Shown piece after piece: positions 25,330 to 35,053 of a stretch of DNA of 64,000 nt; the stretch's first letter is position 1; each line of letters opens with the position of its first letter. This DNA is from Salinispirillum marinum (GTDB taxonomy: Bacteria; Pseudomonadota; Gammaproteobacteria; Pseudomonadales; Natronospirillaceae), in the NCBI RefSeq assembly GCF_042651565.1, contig NZ_JBHSDF010000004.1. One strand, given 5' to 3'. Below the pieces are notes generated by a model. It worked only from the letters and a program-made list of their open reading frames with translations. It was not told the DNA's origin and did no database searches. Both the position numbers and the translations under genes were made by a program.

Positions 25330-28300
25330 TTATCCCAACAGTGACAGAACCTGCTGTGGCCGCTGGTTAGCCTGCGCCAGGATGGAGATACCCGCCTGTT
25401 GCAGTACCTGAGTCCGGCTCAGCTCGGCCGATTCAGCCGCGAAGTCCGCGTCACGAATACGTGAGTTGGCCGCGGTCAGGTTTTCCTGAGTGATCTGCAG
25501 GTTGCTGATGGTAGACTCGAAGCGGTTTTGAACAGCACCGAGGTCAGCACGCGTACTGGTTACGGTACGCAATGCGTTGTCTACCGCAGTAATGGCAGAC
25601 TGTGCACCTTCAAACGTCGAAATATCGATGTCTTTGATGAACTGACCGTCTTCACCGCCACCGAAAGTACCCAGGCGTAAGCCCAAACCTTCCAAACCAG
25701 CCGCACCGTTAGAACCACCTTCTACCGTGAACTGACCAGCACTTTCCAGGCTGACGGTACCGTATGTAGTCTCGTACGCCAGCGCTTCAGCGCCGATACC
25801 GTCTACAGACGAACCTTCACCAAAGGTAGCTTCACCGATACCTTCAACCGCTGCATCCAAGCCGAACAGAGCACCGATCGAGTCATTTTGGCCTGAACGG
25901 TCATCAATGGCGATGGAGATGTTACGGCCATCGGCAGCTGTCATGGTTAATGACACACCGTTGTCATCTGCCGTCACACCCGTTTTACCGCTGTTCTGAT
26001 TAATCAGATTCAGAGCATCAGCACGTGCACGGTCGGTATCAATGTTACCTTCGCCGTTGGCTTGCAAGGTCACCACACCAACGTTTACGCCGTTGATATA
26101 GATCGCTGATTCATCGCCAACATTGAAGTTGGTTGTATCAAGGTTCGTACCGTCACCACCCACAACCTTCGTTGCGTTGACCGTTGCTGTTACGCCGGTT
26201 TCGCCCGATACGTCGTTGATGGCTGCAGCAACTGCGATCGCAGACAGTTCTTTCGAGCTGGACAGAATCCGGCTGCCATCAGAAGCTACCGTGGCCGAAG
26301 CCGTGTCTTCCGCTGCACGTGCACTGCCGATGGCTACGCCATTGATCAGTAAGTCACCATCACGCAGACCTTGAGGGCCACGGAAATCTTCATTGGCATT
26401 CGTACCCACGAAGAATTCACCACGACCGGCAGGATCTGCCAAGGCGACTGTCACGTTGCGGGTATCGTCAGATACAAACTTCAGTTCACCAGACAGTGCC
26501 TGGGCACCTTCGCCGACAAACGTAGTAGTACCTGCATTGTCCGTTAAACGAACACCACGGCCTTCGGCATTCTCGGATTCAACCGACAACTGCTCACCGG
26601 AGAAGTTACGAATCGTCAGTACTATACCGTCGGCAGTATCCTCTGCCAATTCAGCAGAGACAGCAAATCCACCTGCAGAGAAGTCGGTGCGATTGATGTC
26701 TTCCAGCAACGAATTCAATGTCACCGCACCACCTGCATCATTATCTGCAGAAGCCAGGACACTGATCGAGCCGCCATCGTAATTAAACTGAAGCGCATCG
26801 CCTGCCTCTAAGTTGGCAGTTGTTGATAGCGTCAGGTTAACCGCTACTTCTTCCCAAGCAGTTACACCATCAACGTCGTCATTGATGCGACCAGCAAGCT
26901 GAGCCATGGTGCTACCGGCTGCAACTGGAGGATCCAATGCGATTGTTTCATCACCCAGCTGAATAGAAGCATCTATTTCCGCGGTGGATCCCAATGCAGA
27001 TGTTCCGTAGGAAGTAAAGGTCAAGGTATCGATCGTACCACCCTGAACCCGAGCTTGAGCACCACCTTCATAGAAATTGGTGACACGAACTGGATCATCT
27101 CCCGTCGCTTCCCAAGCCAGGTCGCCACCAACAAATTGTGCAACTGTACTTGTCAACGTTGCCGTTGCTCCAGAGCCGAAGGTCAGATCTATATCTGTAA
27201 AGGTTGAGTTGTCCAAGACAACCTGAACTTCAGTATTGGTGTAATTCTTAACAGTAATTTCAAGCTCATCGCGTGCTTCGTTCAACTGCGCAACAATGGA
27301 CCCTGCGGTTCCAACAACAGCACTGAAATCGCCAGCATTTATGCTATCTTGTAAGGACACCAAACGTTCTTCCAGTGTACCGGTACCAACATTCAACGAT
27401 ACACCAGCCAAGGTGAAGGAGCTTGCACCCAATGAGCCACCGACAAAAGTCATGTCGGTAATGGTCATATCGATACGCTCATAGAATTGAGCCGCACCGG
27501 AAGCATCTGTCGTCAACAGTGCAGCAGTATCAGCAACCGTTGCTGCGGAAGCAGTGTCCGCCACAAGTGCATACTCCAAATCACCGATCTCTACAGTGGT
27601 GGTTAGGCGTGAAGCTGCTGCTGCTGCAGTACCAACCAACTGGATAGAGGAAGCTAACGAGTTGCCTAAAGCATTGATCACTGTACCTGTAGCATTAAGA
27701 ACGGTACCAGTTGCATCTGCACGATCAACTTTGTTATTGAGTGAGTTCGCCCCTGTACCGGCAGAAATGGTTGATGCTACGGTATCATCTGACACGACTT
27801 GTGAAACGCTCGACGCTACGCCACGGGTATAGGTACCCGCCGTCAAACCGGCGTTGGCCAAGTCGCCTTTACCAGTGCCGTTACCGCCGGTAATCTCGAT
27901 TTCTTTCACATCACCATCGGCAATCAAGGTATAACCGCCGGTGAACGTACGAGTGCTCTCTACTGCGTCGGTATCAGCAAGATTGGTGTTACCCAAACCA
28001 GTTGCAGCAACCACTTTTTCCAAGCCTGCAGCGGTTGAGACGTCATCCGTACCAAAATCCACATATTCCAGCGTAATGTTACGACCATCGGAGGCAACCA
28101 ATTCAACACCGTTGGAGGCCAAGCCTGTATCAACCGCTGTAATACCGGTTTGTTCAGTGAAGGCATTAATGGCCTGAACTACCGATGCACGACTGGAGTT
28201 CGTATCACTGGACGTGGTAATTTCAATTTCAACGCCATTCAGTTTAATCGTACCGCTGGTGGATGCACCCTTCATTGCAGAGCCAGACGCCACATTGTCA

Positions 28301-29010
28301 TTAACAAACGCTGTAACACCAGTTTCGTCTGACTTGCGGTTAATCGCTTCAACTTTGGCAATGGCTGACGCCGCTGCATTAGATACAGAAGCTGTATCGT
28401 CGCCGGCACGAGAAGAGTCGATGCCTACGCCGTTAATGGTCAAGTCGCCATTAGCTAGGGCAACATCAGAACCGAACGCAGATACACCGACTTGCTCACC
28501 AGAGCCTAAACGGCCTGCAGTCAATTCACCGATTTTAACGCCAACAGTCTGCCCTGCGTTTGAGCCTACCTGGAAGCTGCCATCAAACTGCCCGTCGAAC
28601 AACTTACGGCCGTTGAACGTTGTCTCTTCAGACGTACGTGTAATCTCAGCAATCAACTGATTTACTTCAGATTGCAACGCGACGCGGTCGTCATCTGAGT
28701 TAGTCGCGTTTGCGGACTGTACAGCCAGCTCACGAATACGCTGCAGCGCATCCGTCATTGACTGCAATGCACCTTCAGCGGTTTGCGCCAAAGAAATACC
28801 GTCACCCGCGTTACGGATGGCCACACCCAAACCCTTGGTTTGAGATTCAAAACGTGTAGAAATCGCCAGACCGGCGGCATCGTCTTTCGCACTGTTGATC
28901 CGAAGACCAGAAGACAAACGCTGCAACGCCGTTTCGTTGGCGGATTGAGAGTTGGTCAAATTCCGCTGAGCGGTCAATGACGCAAGGTTGGTATTAATTA
29001 TCTGTGCCAT
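25330..29010 (-). CDS. fliC: Giant flagellin FliC
   Basis: Flagellin, the filament subunit, is 1226 residues here against the usual 280-500. The N-terminal D0/D1 (1-170; LQRLSSGLRINSAKDDAAGLAI, LQRIRELAVQSAN including the TLR5-type motif) and C-terminal D1/D0 (about 1120-1226; ending QANQRPQQVLSLLG) are canonical. The interior carries two copies of a flagellin-IN cassette (about 187-316 and 884-1036) flanking a Thr/Ser/Ala-rich array of beta-alpha-beta modules (about 350-880). A sigma-28 promoter precedes it. The divergent maf gene and the leg operon suggest glycosylation of surface Ser/Thr. Confidence 0.97.
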   Translation of the reverse strand: MAQIINTNLASLTAQRNLTNSQSANETALQRLSSGLRINSAKDDAAGLAISTRFESQTKGLGVAIRNAGDGISLAQTAEGALQSMTDALQRIRELAVQSANATNSDDDRVALQSEVNQLIAEITRTSEETTFNGRKLFDGQFDGSFQVGSNAGQTVGVKIGELTAGRLGSGEQVGVSAFGSDVALANGDLTINGVGIDSSRAGDDTASVSNAAASAIAKVEAINRKSDETGVTAFVNDNVASGSAMKGASTSGTIKLNGVEIEITTSSDTNSSRASVVQAINAFTEQTGITAVDTGLASNGVELVASDGRNITLEYVDFGTDDVSTAAGLEKVVAATGLGNTNLADTDAVESTRTFTGGYTLIADGDVKEIEITGGNGTGKGDLANAGLTAGTYTRGVASSVSQVVSDDTVASTISAGTGANSLNNKVDRADATGTVLNATGTVINALGNSLASSIQLVGTAAAAASRLTTTVEIGDLEYALVADTASAATVADTAALLTTDASGAAQFYERIDMTITDMTFVGGSLGASSFTLAGVSLNVGTGTLEERLVSLQDSINAGDFSAVVGTAGSIVAQLNEARDELEITVKNYTNTEVQVVLDNSTFTDIDLTFGSGATATLTSTVAQFVGGDLAWEATGDDPVRVTNFYEGGAQARVQGGTIDTLTFTSYGTSALGSTAEIDASIQLGDETIALDPPVAAGSTMAQLAGRINDDVDGVTAWEEVAVNLTLSTTANLEAGDALQFNYDGGSISVLASADNDAGGAVTLNSLLEDINRTDFSAGGFAVSAELAEDTADGIVLTIRNFSGEQLSVESENAEGRGVRLTDNAGTTTFVGEGAQALSGELKFVSDDTRNVTVALADPAGRGEFFVGTNANEDFRGPQGLRDGDLLINGVAIGSARAAEDTASATVASDGSRILSSSKELSAIAVAAAINDVSGETGVTATVNATKVVGGDGTNLDTTNFNVGDESAIYINGVNVGVVTLQANGEGNIDTDRARADALNLINQNSGKTGVTADDNGVSLTMTAADGRNISIAIDDRSGQNDSIGALFGLDAAVEGIGEATFGEGSSVDGIGAEALAYETTYGTVSLESAGQFTVEGGSNGAAGLEGLGLRLGTFGGGEDGQFIKDIDISTFEGAQSAITAVDNALRTVTSTRADLGAVQNRFESTISNLQITQENLTAANSRIRDADFAAESAELSRTQVLQQAGISILAQANQRPQQVLSLLG
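25903..26361 (-). repeat. Flagellin-IN cassette of fliC, copy 2
   Basis: Encodes residues 884-1036: DGDLLINGVAIGSARAAEDT... TGVTATVN... AIYINGVNVG... TGVTADDNG... ADGRNISIAI. The order of elements repeats that of residues 187-316, so the two were probably produced by a two-motif duplication. Confidence 0.8.
28063..28452 (-). repeat. Flagellin-IN cassette of fliC, copy 1
   Basis: Encodes residues 187-316: GDLTINGVGIDSSRAGDDT... TGVTAFVN... GTIKLNGVEIE... TGITAVDTG... SDGRNITLEYV. It contains two flagellin-IN type motifs in series and aligns with residues 884-1036. Confidence 0.8.
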
Positions 29011-29079
29011 GAGAGAATCTCCTCAGTTGAATGCCGACATCTCAACCCAGAGTGTCGTTGCACTTTTGTCACAGCACTA

Positions 29080-29106
29080 TTGGCGGCAAGGAGTTGCCGT
29101 TCTTTA
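29080..29106 (-). promoter_or_regulatory. Sigma-28 promoter of fliC
   Basis: Minus strand: TAAAGAAC, 11 bases, GCCGCCAA, a good FliA promoter about 70 bp before the fliC ATG. The ribosome site AGGAG lies before the start. The spacing and position match class IV flagellin promoters. Confidence 0.82.
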
Positions 29107-29191
29107 GGATTTTTTTGCCCAAATGACATTTTTTTTGAAAGTCATTCTTCTCACTCGGAAAATTAAGCAACAAAAAGCGTTAGAAGAGCAC

Positions 29192-29207
29192 AGGCACAAT
29201 AATTGCT
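29192..29207 (+). promoter_or_regulatory. Sigma-54 promoter of the maf gene
   Basis: AGGCACAATAATTGCT has GG-N10-GC spacing and lies about 47 bp before the maf start. It is divergent from the fliC sigma-28 promoter, so the glycosyltransferase would be made before flagellin. Confidence 0.68.
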
Positions 29208-29253
29208 TGTAATTCAGCAAAGCTAAACCCAAATCGTTACGCGGAACCCTTCT

Positions 29254-31275
29254 ATGAGTGCACTTCTCCAAGAATTACATCAAAAAAACATGAATTTTTT
29301 TGCAACTCACTACCCCGCGATACATCAAAAGCTCATCGGTATCGATCATAGTGAATATGAGATCTTGATCGATAGCGATCGAGGAGATGTGGATGTGCGC
29401 GTCAAAGGGCAACTCTACTACAGTGGCTCAGCAATGAAAGAAGTTGAATTAGAGTACTCGGACTTTTTGTTTCGTTCTGGCGTAGGAAAACGACAAGTGA
29501 GCATGGAGAGACTGCGACCTGGAGACTTCAATTTGCCGAGAACAGCACACCAGTTTATTGATCGACTGGTCGCGAGACATTCAGACCCTGCTAAAGACGA
29601 GAAAAGTGACTGGCAAGTACCTGCTTTTTATCCTCAAGTTGTCGTGTTAGGTGTTGGACTAGGGCTACACATAACGAATTTATTAGATCAACACATTATT
29701 CACAGTCTCGTGGTCTACGAATCTGATCTAGCAATGATACTAATGAGTACATTCGTAACGGACTGGGAGGAATTATTCAAAAAACAATATGGTGAAGGGA
29801 GATCATTGACCATTTTAAATATAGACATCGAAGAAGGCGACAAGCAGATATGGAACTTCTTGCAAAACACAGCGCCGCACTTCCCATTGTGCACCATTTT
29901 CTACAACCACAACCAAAACAAAGACACTTATAAAATTGCGCAATCCATTATCAGCCAGCGTCATTTATTCATGCCATCGTGGGGACAATATGACGATGAG
30001 ATAAACCAAACCAATCATATAATAAGAAACCTGCAGAAAAGTCTACGCGTAATTCCTGAAAAAAATTCATTCAAAATAAATAAGCCAGTAATAGTGGTAG
30101 GGTCAGGACCTTCACTGGATCGCCATATTGAAAAAATCAAGGAATTGAGAAGCAACTATTTAATTTTTAGTGCTGGAAGCTCAATAACTTCATTGTTAGC
30201 CAATGATATAACCCCAGACTTACACGTAGAAATAGAAAGCGATTATTTAACATATAAAAAATTAAGCGAATCTAAATACCATAACGAAATTAGAAAAATA
30301 CCCTTGTGCGCAGCGGTACAATGCTCACCTTTCCTGTTTGATTTTTTTGAACAATCAGTAGCATTTTTTAAAGAAGAACTCCCATCTTCTGCAGTACTCG
30401 AGCCGGATGTGAACAATAGATTAAGATATGCGACACCGACTTGTACAAACACAGCACTTTCAATTGCCATTCATTTTCAAGCACCAGAGGTCAGACTCAT
30501 TGGATTAGATTTAGGCTACTATCAACTCGATCAACACCACAGTAAGTCGTCAGTATACTATGATGATTCTGATATGGGAAAAAAGCTTTCCAAAAATATG
30601 GATAAGCTGAACAATGAAAAGAAGAATATGAAAATGGTTCAGGGGTATAAAGGAACTGTCTTTACATATTGGGTTTTCGACTTTGCAAGAAAATCAATTG
30701 AGCGACTCATCTCGATAACAAAAGACACGTTGGTGATAAATCACTCAGATGGCGCTGTTATTAAGGATTGCTTACGCGAAGAAGAATTAACACCACCAAA
30801 AGAAAAAATTAATTCAAAAGCCAGCAAGGAAGCCTGGGAAGACCTATTGACATCAGGAAAGAAACTACATATCAATGATTTAAATAAATTACACACAAAA
30901 ACGCTAGCAATGGAAGACGAGCTAATTGAGTTCATTCAAAAATCAATAATAGAGCCGGTAACTGACCCTGTAGATTACATGAGCCGGAAGTCTTTCATTA
31001 TAAATAAAGAAATAATAAAGTTAGAGAAAAAACATGGCAAACTTTGTATGACGATATCAGGAACGTTGAGACAATACATATATCTTGGCTTAAGCCTAGT
31101 ATTAATGACAAGAGAGACAGAAAGACAATTGGCGTTTGCGAACGACTGGCGTATAAGCTTTAGAAAGTTACTTCTTACAATAAGAAAAGAAACTGATGAT
31201 ATCTTTAAACAAAATCAAGCCAGCAAATCAGAAGACCGGCTGACATTAAGCATTCTAGAACCACTACCAGAATAA
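29254..31275 (+). CDS. Maf-family (DUF115) motility accessory factor, flagellin glycosyltransferase
   Basis: Maf proteins transfer nonulosonic acids (pseudaminic or legionaminic) onto flagellin Ser/Thr in the cytoplasm. The 673-residue protein has the N-terminal Maf region with VVVLGVGLGLHITNLL (129-144) and the central DUF115/MptE-like nucleotide-sugar fold with VGSGPSLD at 282-289, then SITSLLANDITPDLHVEIES. It lies between fliC and the leg operon, with only 3 bp to the convergent FAD enzyme gene. Base composition is clearly richer in A+T than the flagellar genes, which suggests acquisition from elsewhere. The sugar specificity is inferred from the neighbouring leg genes. Confidence 0.88.
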   Translation: MSALLQELHQKNMNFFATHYPAIHQKLIGIDHSEYEILIDSDRGDVDVRVKGQLYYSGSAMKEVELEYSDFLFRSGVGKRQVSMERLRPGDFNLPRTAHQFIDRLVARHSDPAKDEKSDWQVPAFYPQVVVLGVGLGLHITNLLDQHIIHSLVVYESDLAMILMSTFVTDWEELFKKQYGEGRSLTILNIDIEEGDKQIWNFLQNTAPHFPLCTIFYNHNQNKDTYKIAQSIISQRHLFMPSWGQYDDEINQTNHIIRNLQKSLRVIPEKNSFKINKPVIVVGSGPSLDRHIEKIKELRSNYLIFSAGSSITSLLANDITPDLHVEIESDYLTYKKLSESKYHNEIRKIPLCAAVQCSPFLFDFFEQSVAFFKEELPSSAVLEPDVNNRLRYATPTCTNTALSIAIHFQAPEVRLIGLDLGYYQLDQHHSKSSVYYDDSDMGKKLSKNMDKLNNEKKNMKMVQGYKGTVFTYWVFDFARKSIERLISITKDTLVINHSDGAVIKDCLREEELTPPKEKINSKASKEAWEDLLTSGKKLHINDLNKLHTKTLAMEDELIEFIQKSIIEPVTDPVDYMSRKSFIINKEIIKLEKKHGKLCMTISGTLRQYIYLGLSLVLMTRETERQLAFANDWRISFRKLLLTIRKETDDIFKQNQASKSEDRLTLSILEPLPE

Positions 31276-31278
31276 ACG

Positions 31279-32583
31279 TCAGGTCACTCTATTAAATGCA
31301 TCTATAATCACATCATTCATAAAGAACTGATCCCCTCTTGCCTTACCGAGCAAGAGGGTATTAGGCAACTTTTCTGCCTCGCACAACATATCATCTCGTG
31401 CAGTAAGAAAGTCTTTTGTATAGACAGGAAAACTTATCGGAAGGAAATCAGAAGCCGAAAATAATACCAATGACTTTTTATCGATCAAGCCTGTCTCTAC
31501 CAGTTCATTAAAGATTTCTTCAACTGAAAGGGGGTCTTGCGTAAAAACCTCGACCGTAATGCGATGATCATTACGGTGGTTGATATTGGAGTATAAGGTT
31601 GCACGAAAGTGCTTAAAGTCAGGATCATAATTTGTAACATAATGACAAGACGTTATTGGTGCCTTATCAATAACCAAATGCATCAACTGCGTCGATAGAA
31701 ATTGTGGCTTCCCGGTTGGCTGCCAGTTTGAATTCGTCATTCGCAATAAAGGAAACAACGGTAGTGTCCATACTAAGCGCTCGGCCTCTATAACGTCACC
31801 ATCGGACAAACGAGCCTTAATACCCTCGCCTTGGTATTGTAGCTGTTCAACTGACTGGCCAAGACAAATGCACTCCTTGCCGACTTGATCAGCAAGTTGA
31901 TCAACCCATTGATGGATGCCTCCTACCTTAGGGTAGTACTTCATTGGGCTCTTAGGCCCTTCCTCTGCAGAATGATAAGCGATCCTATCATCGAACGCTG
32001 GTAATTCTTTTAACGCCTTGCTGACTTCCGGGTTAGCTATTATTAAACGACTTAACCCAAATAAAAGCTGTGCGTTGCTGGCTAAGGAACTGGCTGGTAC
32101 TTGGTACAGTTTTTCCAGCGCCGGGATCAGTATATGAGTCGAAAAAACATCACCAAAAACGGCTTTTATCTGATCCTCAGCGTTGTCATACTTTTCGGAT
32201 AGGGTGCTATTTTGCAATACCCCAACTAACTCACCTATACCTTTATTTAATGTATCGCTGTCCAAGGCATTGAGTGCGTTAATGACTGTTGAAGACTCAT
32301 GGAGCCCTTTAAAATAGCTGCCCGCATTAACATGAGGTATTTTCAACCAGTCTTCTTTTGTAACCGACGACAACAACACTTCATCAATATTAGGACGTCC
32401 GGTGGCACTTACAAAATGCGTGCCGTAGTCAAATGTATAAGAAGCATGCTGTATCGAACTGAGTAGACCACCCACGTGATCTGCAGAGTCCACCAAAAGT
32501 ACTTTGCGTCCTTTATTTTGCGCCGCCAATGCCGCTACCAAACCCGCAACGCCGCCCCCTACGATCAGATCATCGACTTTCAT
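31279..32583 (-). CDS. FAD/NAD(P)-binding oxidoreductase, amine-oxidase/protoporphyrinogen-oxidase-like
   Basis: The 434-residue product starts MKVDDLIVGGGVAGLVAALA, a dinucleotide-binding fold, with VDSADHVGGLLSS completing the FAD site and a C-terminal FLTARDDMLCEAEKLPNTLLLGKA typical of the flavin amine oxidase superfamily. I chose the ATG with AGAGG seven bases upstream rather than the longer open frame. It is the last gene of the leg operon, 10 bp after ptmA. It has no counterpart in the core legionaminic pathway that I know. It may oxidise a sugar or act on an unusual substituent; the substrate is unknown. Confidence 0.72.
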   Translation of the reverse strand: MKVDDLIVGGGVAGLVAALAAQNKGRKVLLVDSADHVGGLLSSIQHASYTFDYGTHFVSATGRPNIDEVLLSSVTKEDWLKIPHVNAGSYFKGLHESSTVINALNALDSDTLNKGIGELVGVLQNSTLSEKYDNAEDQIKAVFGDVFSTHILIPALEKLYQVPASSLASNAQLLFGLSRLIIANPEVSKALKELPAFDDRIAYHSAEEGPKSPMKYYPKVGGIHQWVDQLADQVGKECICLGQSVEQLQYQGEGIKARLSDGDVIEAERLVWTLPLFPLLRMTNSNWQPTGKPQFLSTQLMHLVIDKAPITSCHYVTNYDPDFKHFRATLYSNINHRNDHRITVEVFTQDPLSVEEIFNELVETGLIDKKSLVLFSASDFLPISFPVYTKDFLTARDDMLCEAEKLPNTLLLGKARGDQFFMNDVIIDAFNRVT

Positions 32584-32593
32584 GCTCATACCT

Positions 32594-33379
32594 CTATGTC
32601 GGTTTGCGGTGTCTACCACCGATGCTAAACCCGTCATCGATAACGATATTCTGTCCACAAATAAACCGTGATGCAGGGCTTAATAGGCAAAGAACCATCC
32701 CAACGAGATCTTCCGCATCTAACATACCCTTCGTGCGACTGTACTCCCGATAGTGTTGTAGGAATTCAGAGGGTTGATTGTCAAAAATTCCACCGGGACT
32801 GATTGAGTTTACTCTAAATTGTGTTCCCTTAGTGTAGGATGTCACAAACTGTTGCATATGCTGAATTCCCGATTTAATGGCAGCATACTCAATCGGCATG
32901 GTCATATCCGTACCATTATAGACATCCAGTCGCGGCGCAATGACCCCGTATACCGATGAGAGATTCACCAACGAAAACTCGACATCATGTGTGGTTGCAA
33001 ACCGGGCACACTGTTGCATTACAACAAAATATGCACCCATGTGCTTACTGATATTGTCACAAAAGTCATCATACTCTACTTCAAAGAAGTCCCTTCCATA
33101 ATTTCGCCCGATAGGGTAGCTGGTATTGACGGCATATTTCGGCACCCTACCCTCATTCATCAAATATTCAAACAATTGCGTTATCGATTCGGCACTAGAA
33201 ATATCAAGTACATGTTTTTCGCCACGTACTAGCTCAATGTCCGCAAGCCTTTCATGTGATATATCAACAGCAACGACCCAAGTATTCTCTTTTTTGCTGA
33301 ATGCCTCAACCAACACTTTACCAATGCGACCACAGGCGCCAAAAATGATAACCGATTCTTGCATTTCAGATTTCTTCAT
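32594..33379 (-). CDS. ptmA: SDR-family oxidoreductase, PtmA-like
   Basis: The 261-residue short-chain dehydrogenase has the N-terminal glycine motif (IIFGACGRIGKVL), the catalytic serine region (LVNLSSVYG) and Tyr-x-x-x-Lys (YAAIKSG), and a C-terminal DGFSIGG end. Its place after ptmB and ptmF-like genes mirrors the Campylobacter ptmE-ptmF-ptmB-ptmA order. There PtmA works with PtmF in an early, GDP-linked branch supplying glucosamine for legionaminic acid. It overlaps the preceding ptmB gene by 14 bp. The family is certain; the exact reaction is inferred. Confidence 0.78.
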   Translation of the reverse strand: MKKSEMQESVIIFGACGRIGKVLVEAFSKKENTWVVAVDISHERLADIELVRGEKHVLDISSAESITQLFEYLMNEGRVPKYAVNTSYPIGRNYGRDFFEVEYDDFCDNISKHMGAYFVVMQQCARFATTHDVEFSLVNLSSVYGVIAPRLDVYNGTDMTMPIEYAAIKSGIQHMQQFVTSYTKGTQFRVNSISPGGIFDNQPSEFLQHYREYSRTKGMLDAEDLVGMVLCLLSPASRFICGQNIVIDDGFSIGGRHRKPT

Positions 33380-34064
33380 GCATCAGCACCTCAGCCATTT
33401 TGAAATCATATGCCGTATCAATATCAATCGAGCGCTCTCTTGGAATAATTGTCGAACGTGTTCTGCCGGCTAATACACCATCGGCCGATAAAATAAACGA
33501 AGGTCGACAAACATAAGCGACGGTCGTCATGTCATAAGTTATTGGTGCATCTTGCCGACCGTGGGCTGTAACTCCTTCTATAACGACGTGACAATACGCA
33601 TCGTCATCCAAGGTTATCATGTTGTAATAAGGGTTTCGGTACGACGGTGATGCCGTTACGACCATGTCTGTCTGGTCATCCAACATTTCGACACATTGAA
33701 CAACATCATTCAAATTGCGGCATGGGCTGGTCGCCGGTAAGCTCAAAAAGGTGTTAAACGTGATGCCTTGATCCTGCAGGTATTCAACTGCATGCCGCCA
33801 CGCCATCCATTCCGATGCCGTATCCGTCGACAGTTCAGCAGGCCGTTCAATAATATCCGCACCATACCTTACTGATACATCTGCTATCTCGTTGTCATCG
33901 GTCGACACATACACTTTATCAACACCAGGCACTCGCTTGGCCATTTCAATAGAGTAAGCAATTAAGGGCTTGTTATTTAATAGCTTAACGTTTTTCCTTG
34001 GTACACCCTTTGAACCTCCACGCGCAAAGACAAAAGCTATTATGTTGAATGAATTGTCGTTCAT
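33366..34064 (-). CDS. ptmB: CMP-legionaminate (acylneuraminate) cytidylyltransferase
   Basis: This enzyme activates the nonulosonic acid with CTP to give the CMP-sugar donor (LegF/PtmB/NeuA family). The 232-residue product carries FARGGSKGVPRKN near the N-terminus, the CTP-binding signature, then PLIAYSIEMAK, VSTDDNEIADV and LPATSPCRN, all conserved. I place the start at the ATG coupled to the ptmF stop codon (TATGATG); an in-frame ATG 18 bp upstream is possible. It overlaps ptmA, showing tight co-translation. Confidence 0.88.
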   Translation of the reverse strand: MNDNSFNIIAFVFARGGSKGVPRKNVKLLNNKPLIAYSIEMAKRVPGVDKVYVSTDDNEIADVSVRYGADIIERPAELSTDTASEWMAWRHAVEYLQDQGITFNTFLSLPATSPCRNLNDVVQCVEMLDDQTDMVVTASPSYRNPYYNMITLDDDAYCHVVIEGVTAHGRQDAPITYDMTTVAYVCRPSFILSADGVLAGRTRSTIIPRERSIDIDTAYDFKMAEVLMHEEI

Positions 34065-35053
34065 CATACGAGACTCATCCATCTAGCTTCTTCTGAGGAC
34101 GACTTTAACGACACAACGAGGTTAAGGGTTGCCAATGCTTCGTCAAAGGTGCAGACCTCTCGAGCAGCTCCAGCCATTGTATCTTGGTAGGCTACAAGCA
34201 TATTTTTATACATTAGATTTCGATCCCAGTCCTGCCCGTCGAACACCACAACGTCTGGCGTATTCCCTTCCGAGAGGCAAACGGTATTTTTTATAATGTT
34301 CCAAGAAAGAACGCCGCGTTCGAAAACAATTTTACAGACTCTAAACGGCTTTCTTTGAAGCATATCGAGGTGTACATTTGCTACCCATCCGGAACTGTGC
34401 TGCAGCAATAAATCTGCTGTATCTTCCACATCTAATTCCAATACCCCTGAGCGGCGCGCATTACAAAAACACCCGACAAAGTGACCGAACAACCACTGCA
34501 AATAGTCAAGCTCGTGACTCAACTCCAGTAGCACGCCACCCCCAAGATCTGATCGGGCAGATGCCGTCTCCCGATAGTCCTTATTAGGTCTCCAGTCAGG
34601 CAAGAACTGGCCTACATCTACGATCACCGAATGTATTGCCCCTAATTTATGATGTTGGAGCCAATTTTTTACAAATTGTGCAGACGACAAAAACCTTAGA
34701 TTATAGGCTACTCGTATACGGTGCTTCTGCGCGTCCAGCCGCAGTAGTTCATCAGTAATCTGGTGTGCGATCGGTTTCTCGAGCAGAACGGGCACACCCT
34801 TCGCCAGCAAATAGTCCGCATGCTGCACATGGTAAGCGGAAGGTGAAGCAATAATGGCCCAGTCAAAGGCATTCTGGTCAACCATTGAGAAACACCCAAC
34901 GTCTATTTCTGGGCTATATTCCTCTGCATTCGCCAACCTTCCCGTGGGGTGGATCACGGTAATATGATAGTTCGGCCAATTTGCTGCAATATTCCCAATG
35001 TGGCGTTTCGCAATATTGCCGGACCCTACAACTGCAATTCTTTTCGCGTTCAC
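34064..35053 (-). CDS. ptmF: Gfo/Idh/MocA-family oxidoreductase, PtmF-like
   Basis: The 329-residue NAD(P)-dependent enzyme begins MNAKRIAVVGSGNIAKRHIGN (Rossmann motif) and has the family LLEKPIAHQ segment with the EKP triad and a C-terminal alpha/beta domain including GGVLLELSHELDYLQWLFG. In Campylobacter jejuni the equivalent position (ptmF, Cj1330) is part of the legionaminic acid route feeding GDP-glucosamine. It overlaps ptmE by 4 bp (ATGA) and couples to ptmB. I am sure of the family; the symbol rests on gene order. Confidence 0.75.
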   Translation of the reverse strand: MNAKRIAVVGSGNIAKRHIGNIAANWPNYHITVIHPTGRLANAEEYSPEIDVGCFSMVDQNAFDWAIIASPSAYHVQHADYLLAKGVPVLLEKPIAHQITDELLRLDAQKHRIRVAYNLRFLSSAQFVKNWLQHHKLGAIHSVIVDVGQFLPDWRPNKDYRETASARSDLGGGVLLELSHELDYLQWLFGHFVGCFCNARRSGVLELDVEDTADLLLQHSSGWVANVHLDMLQRKPFRVCKIVFERGVLSWNIIKNTVCLSEGNTPDVVVFDGQDWDRNLMYKNMLVAYQDTMAGAAREVCTFDEALATLNLVVSLKSSSEEARWMSLV

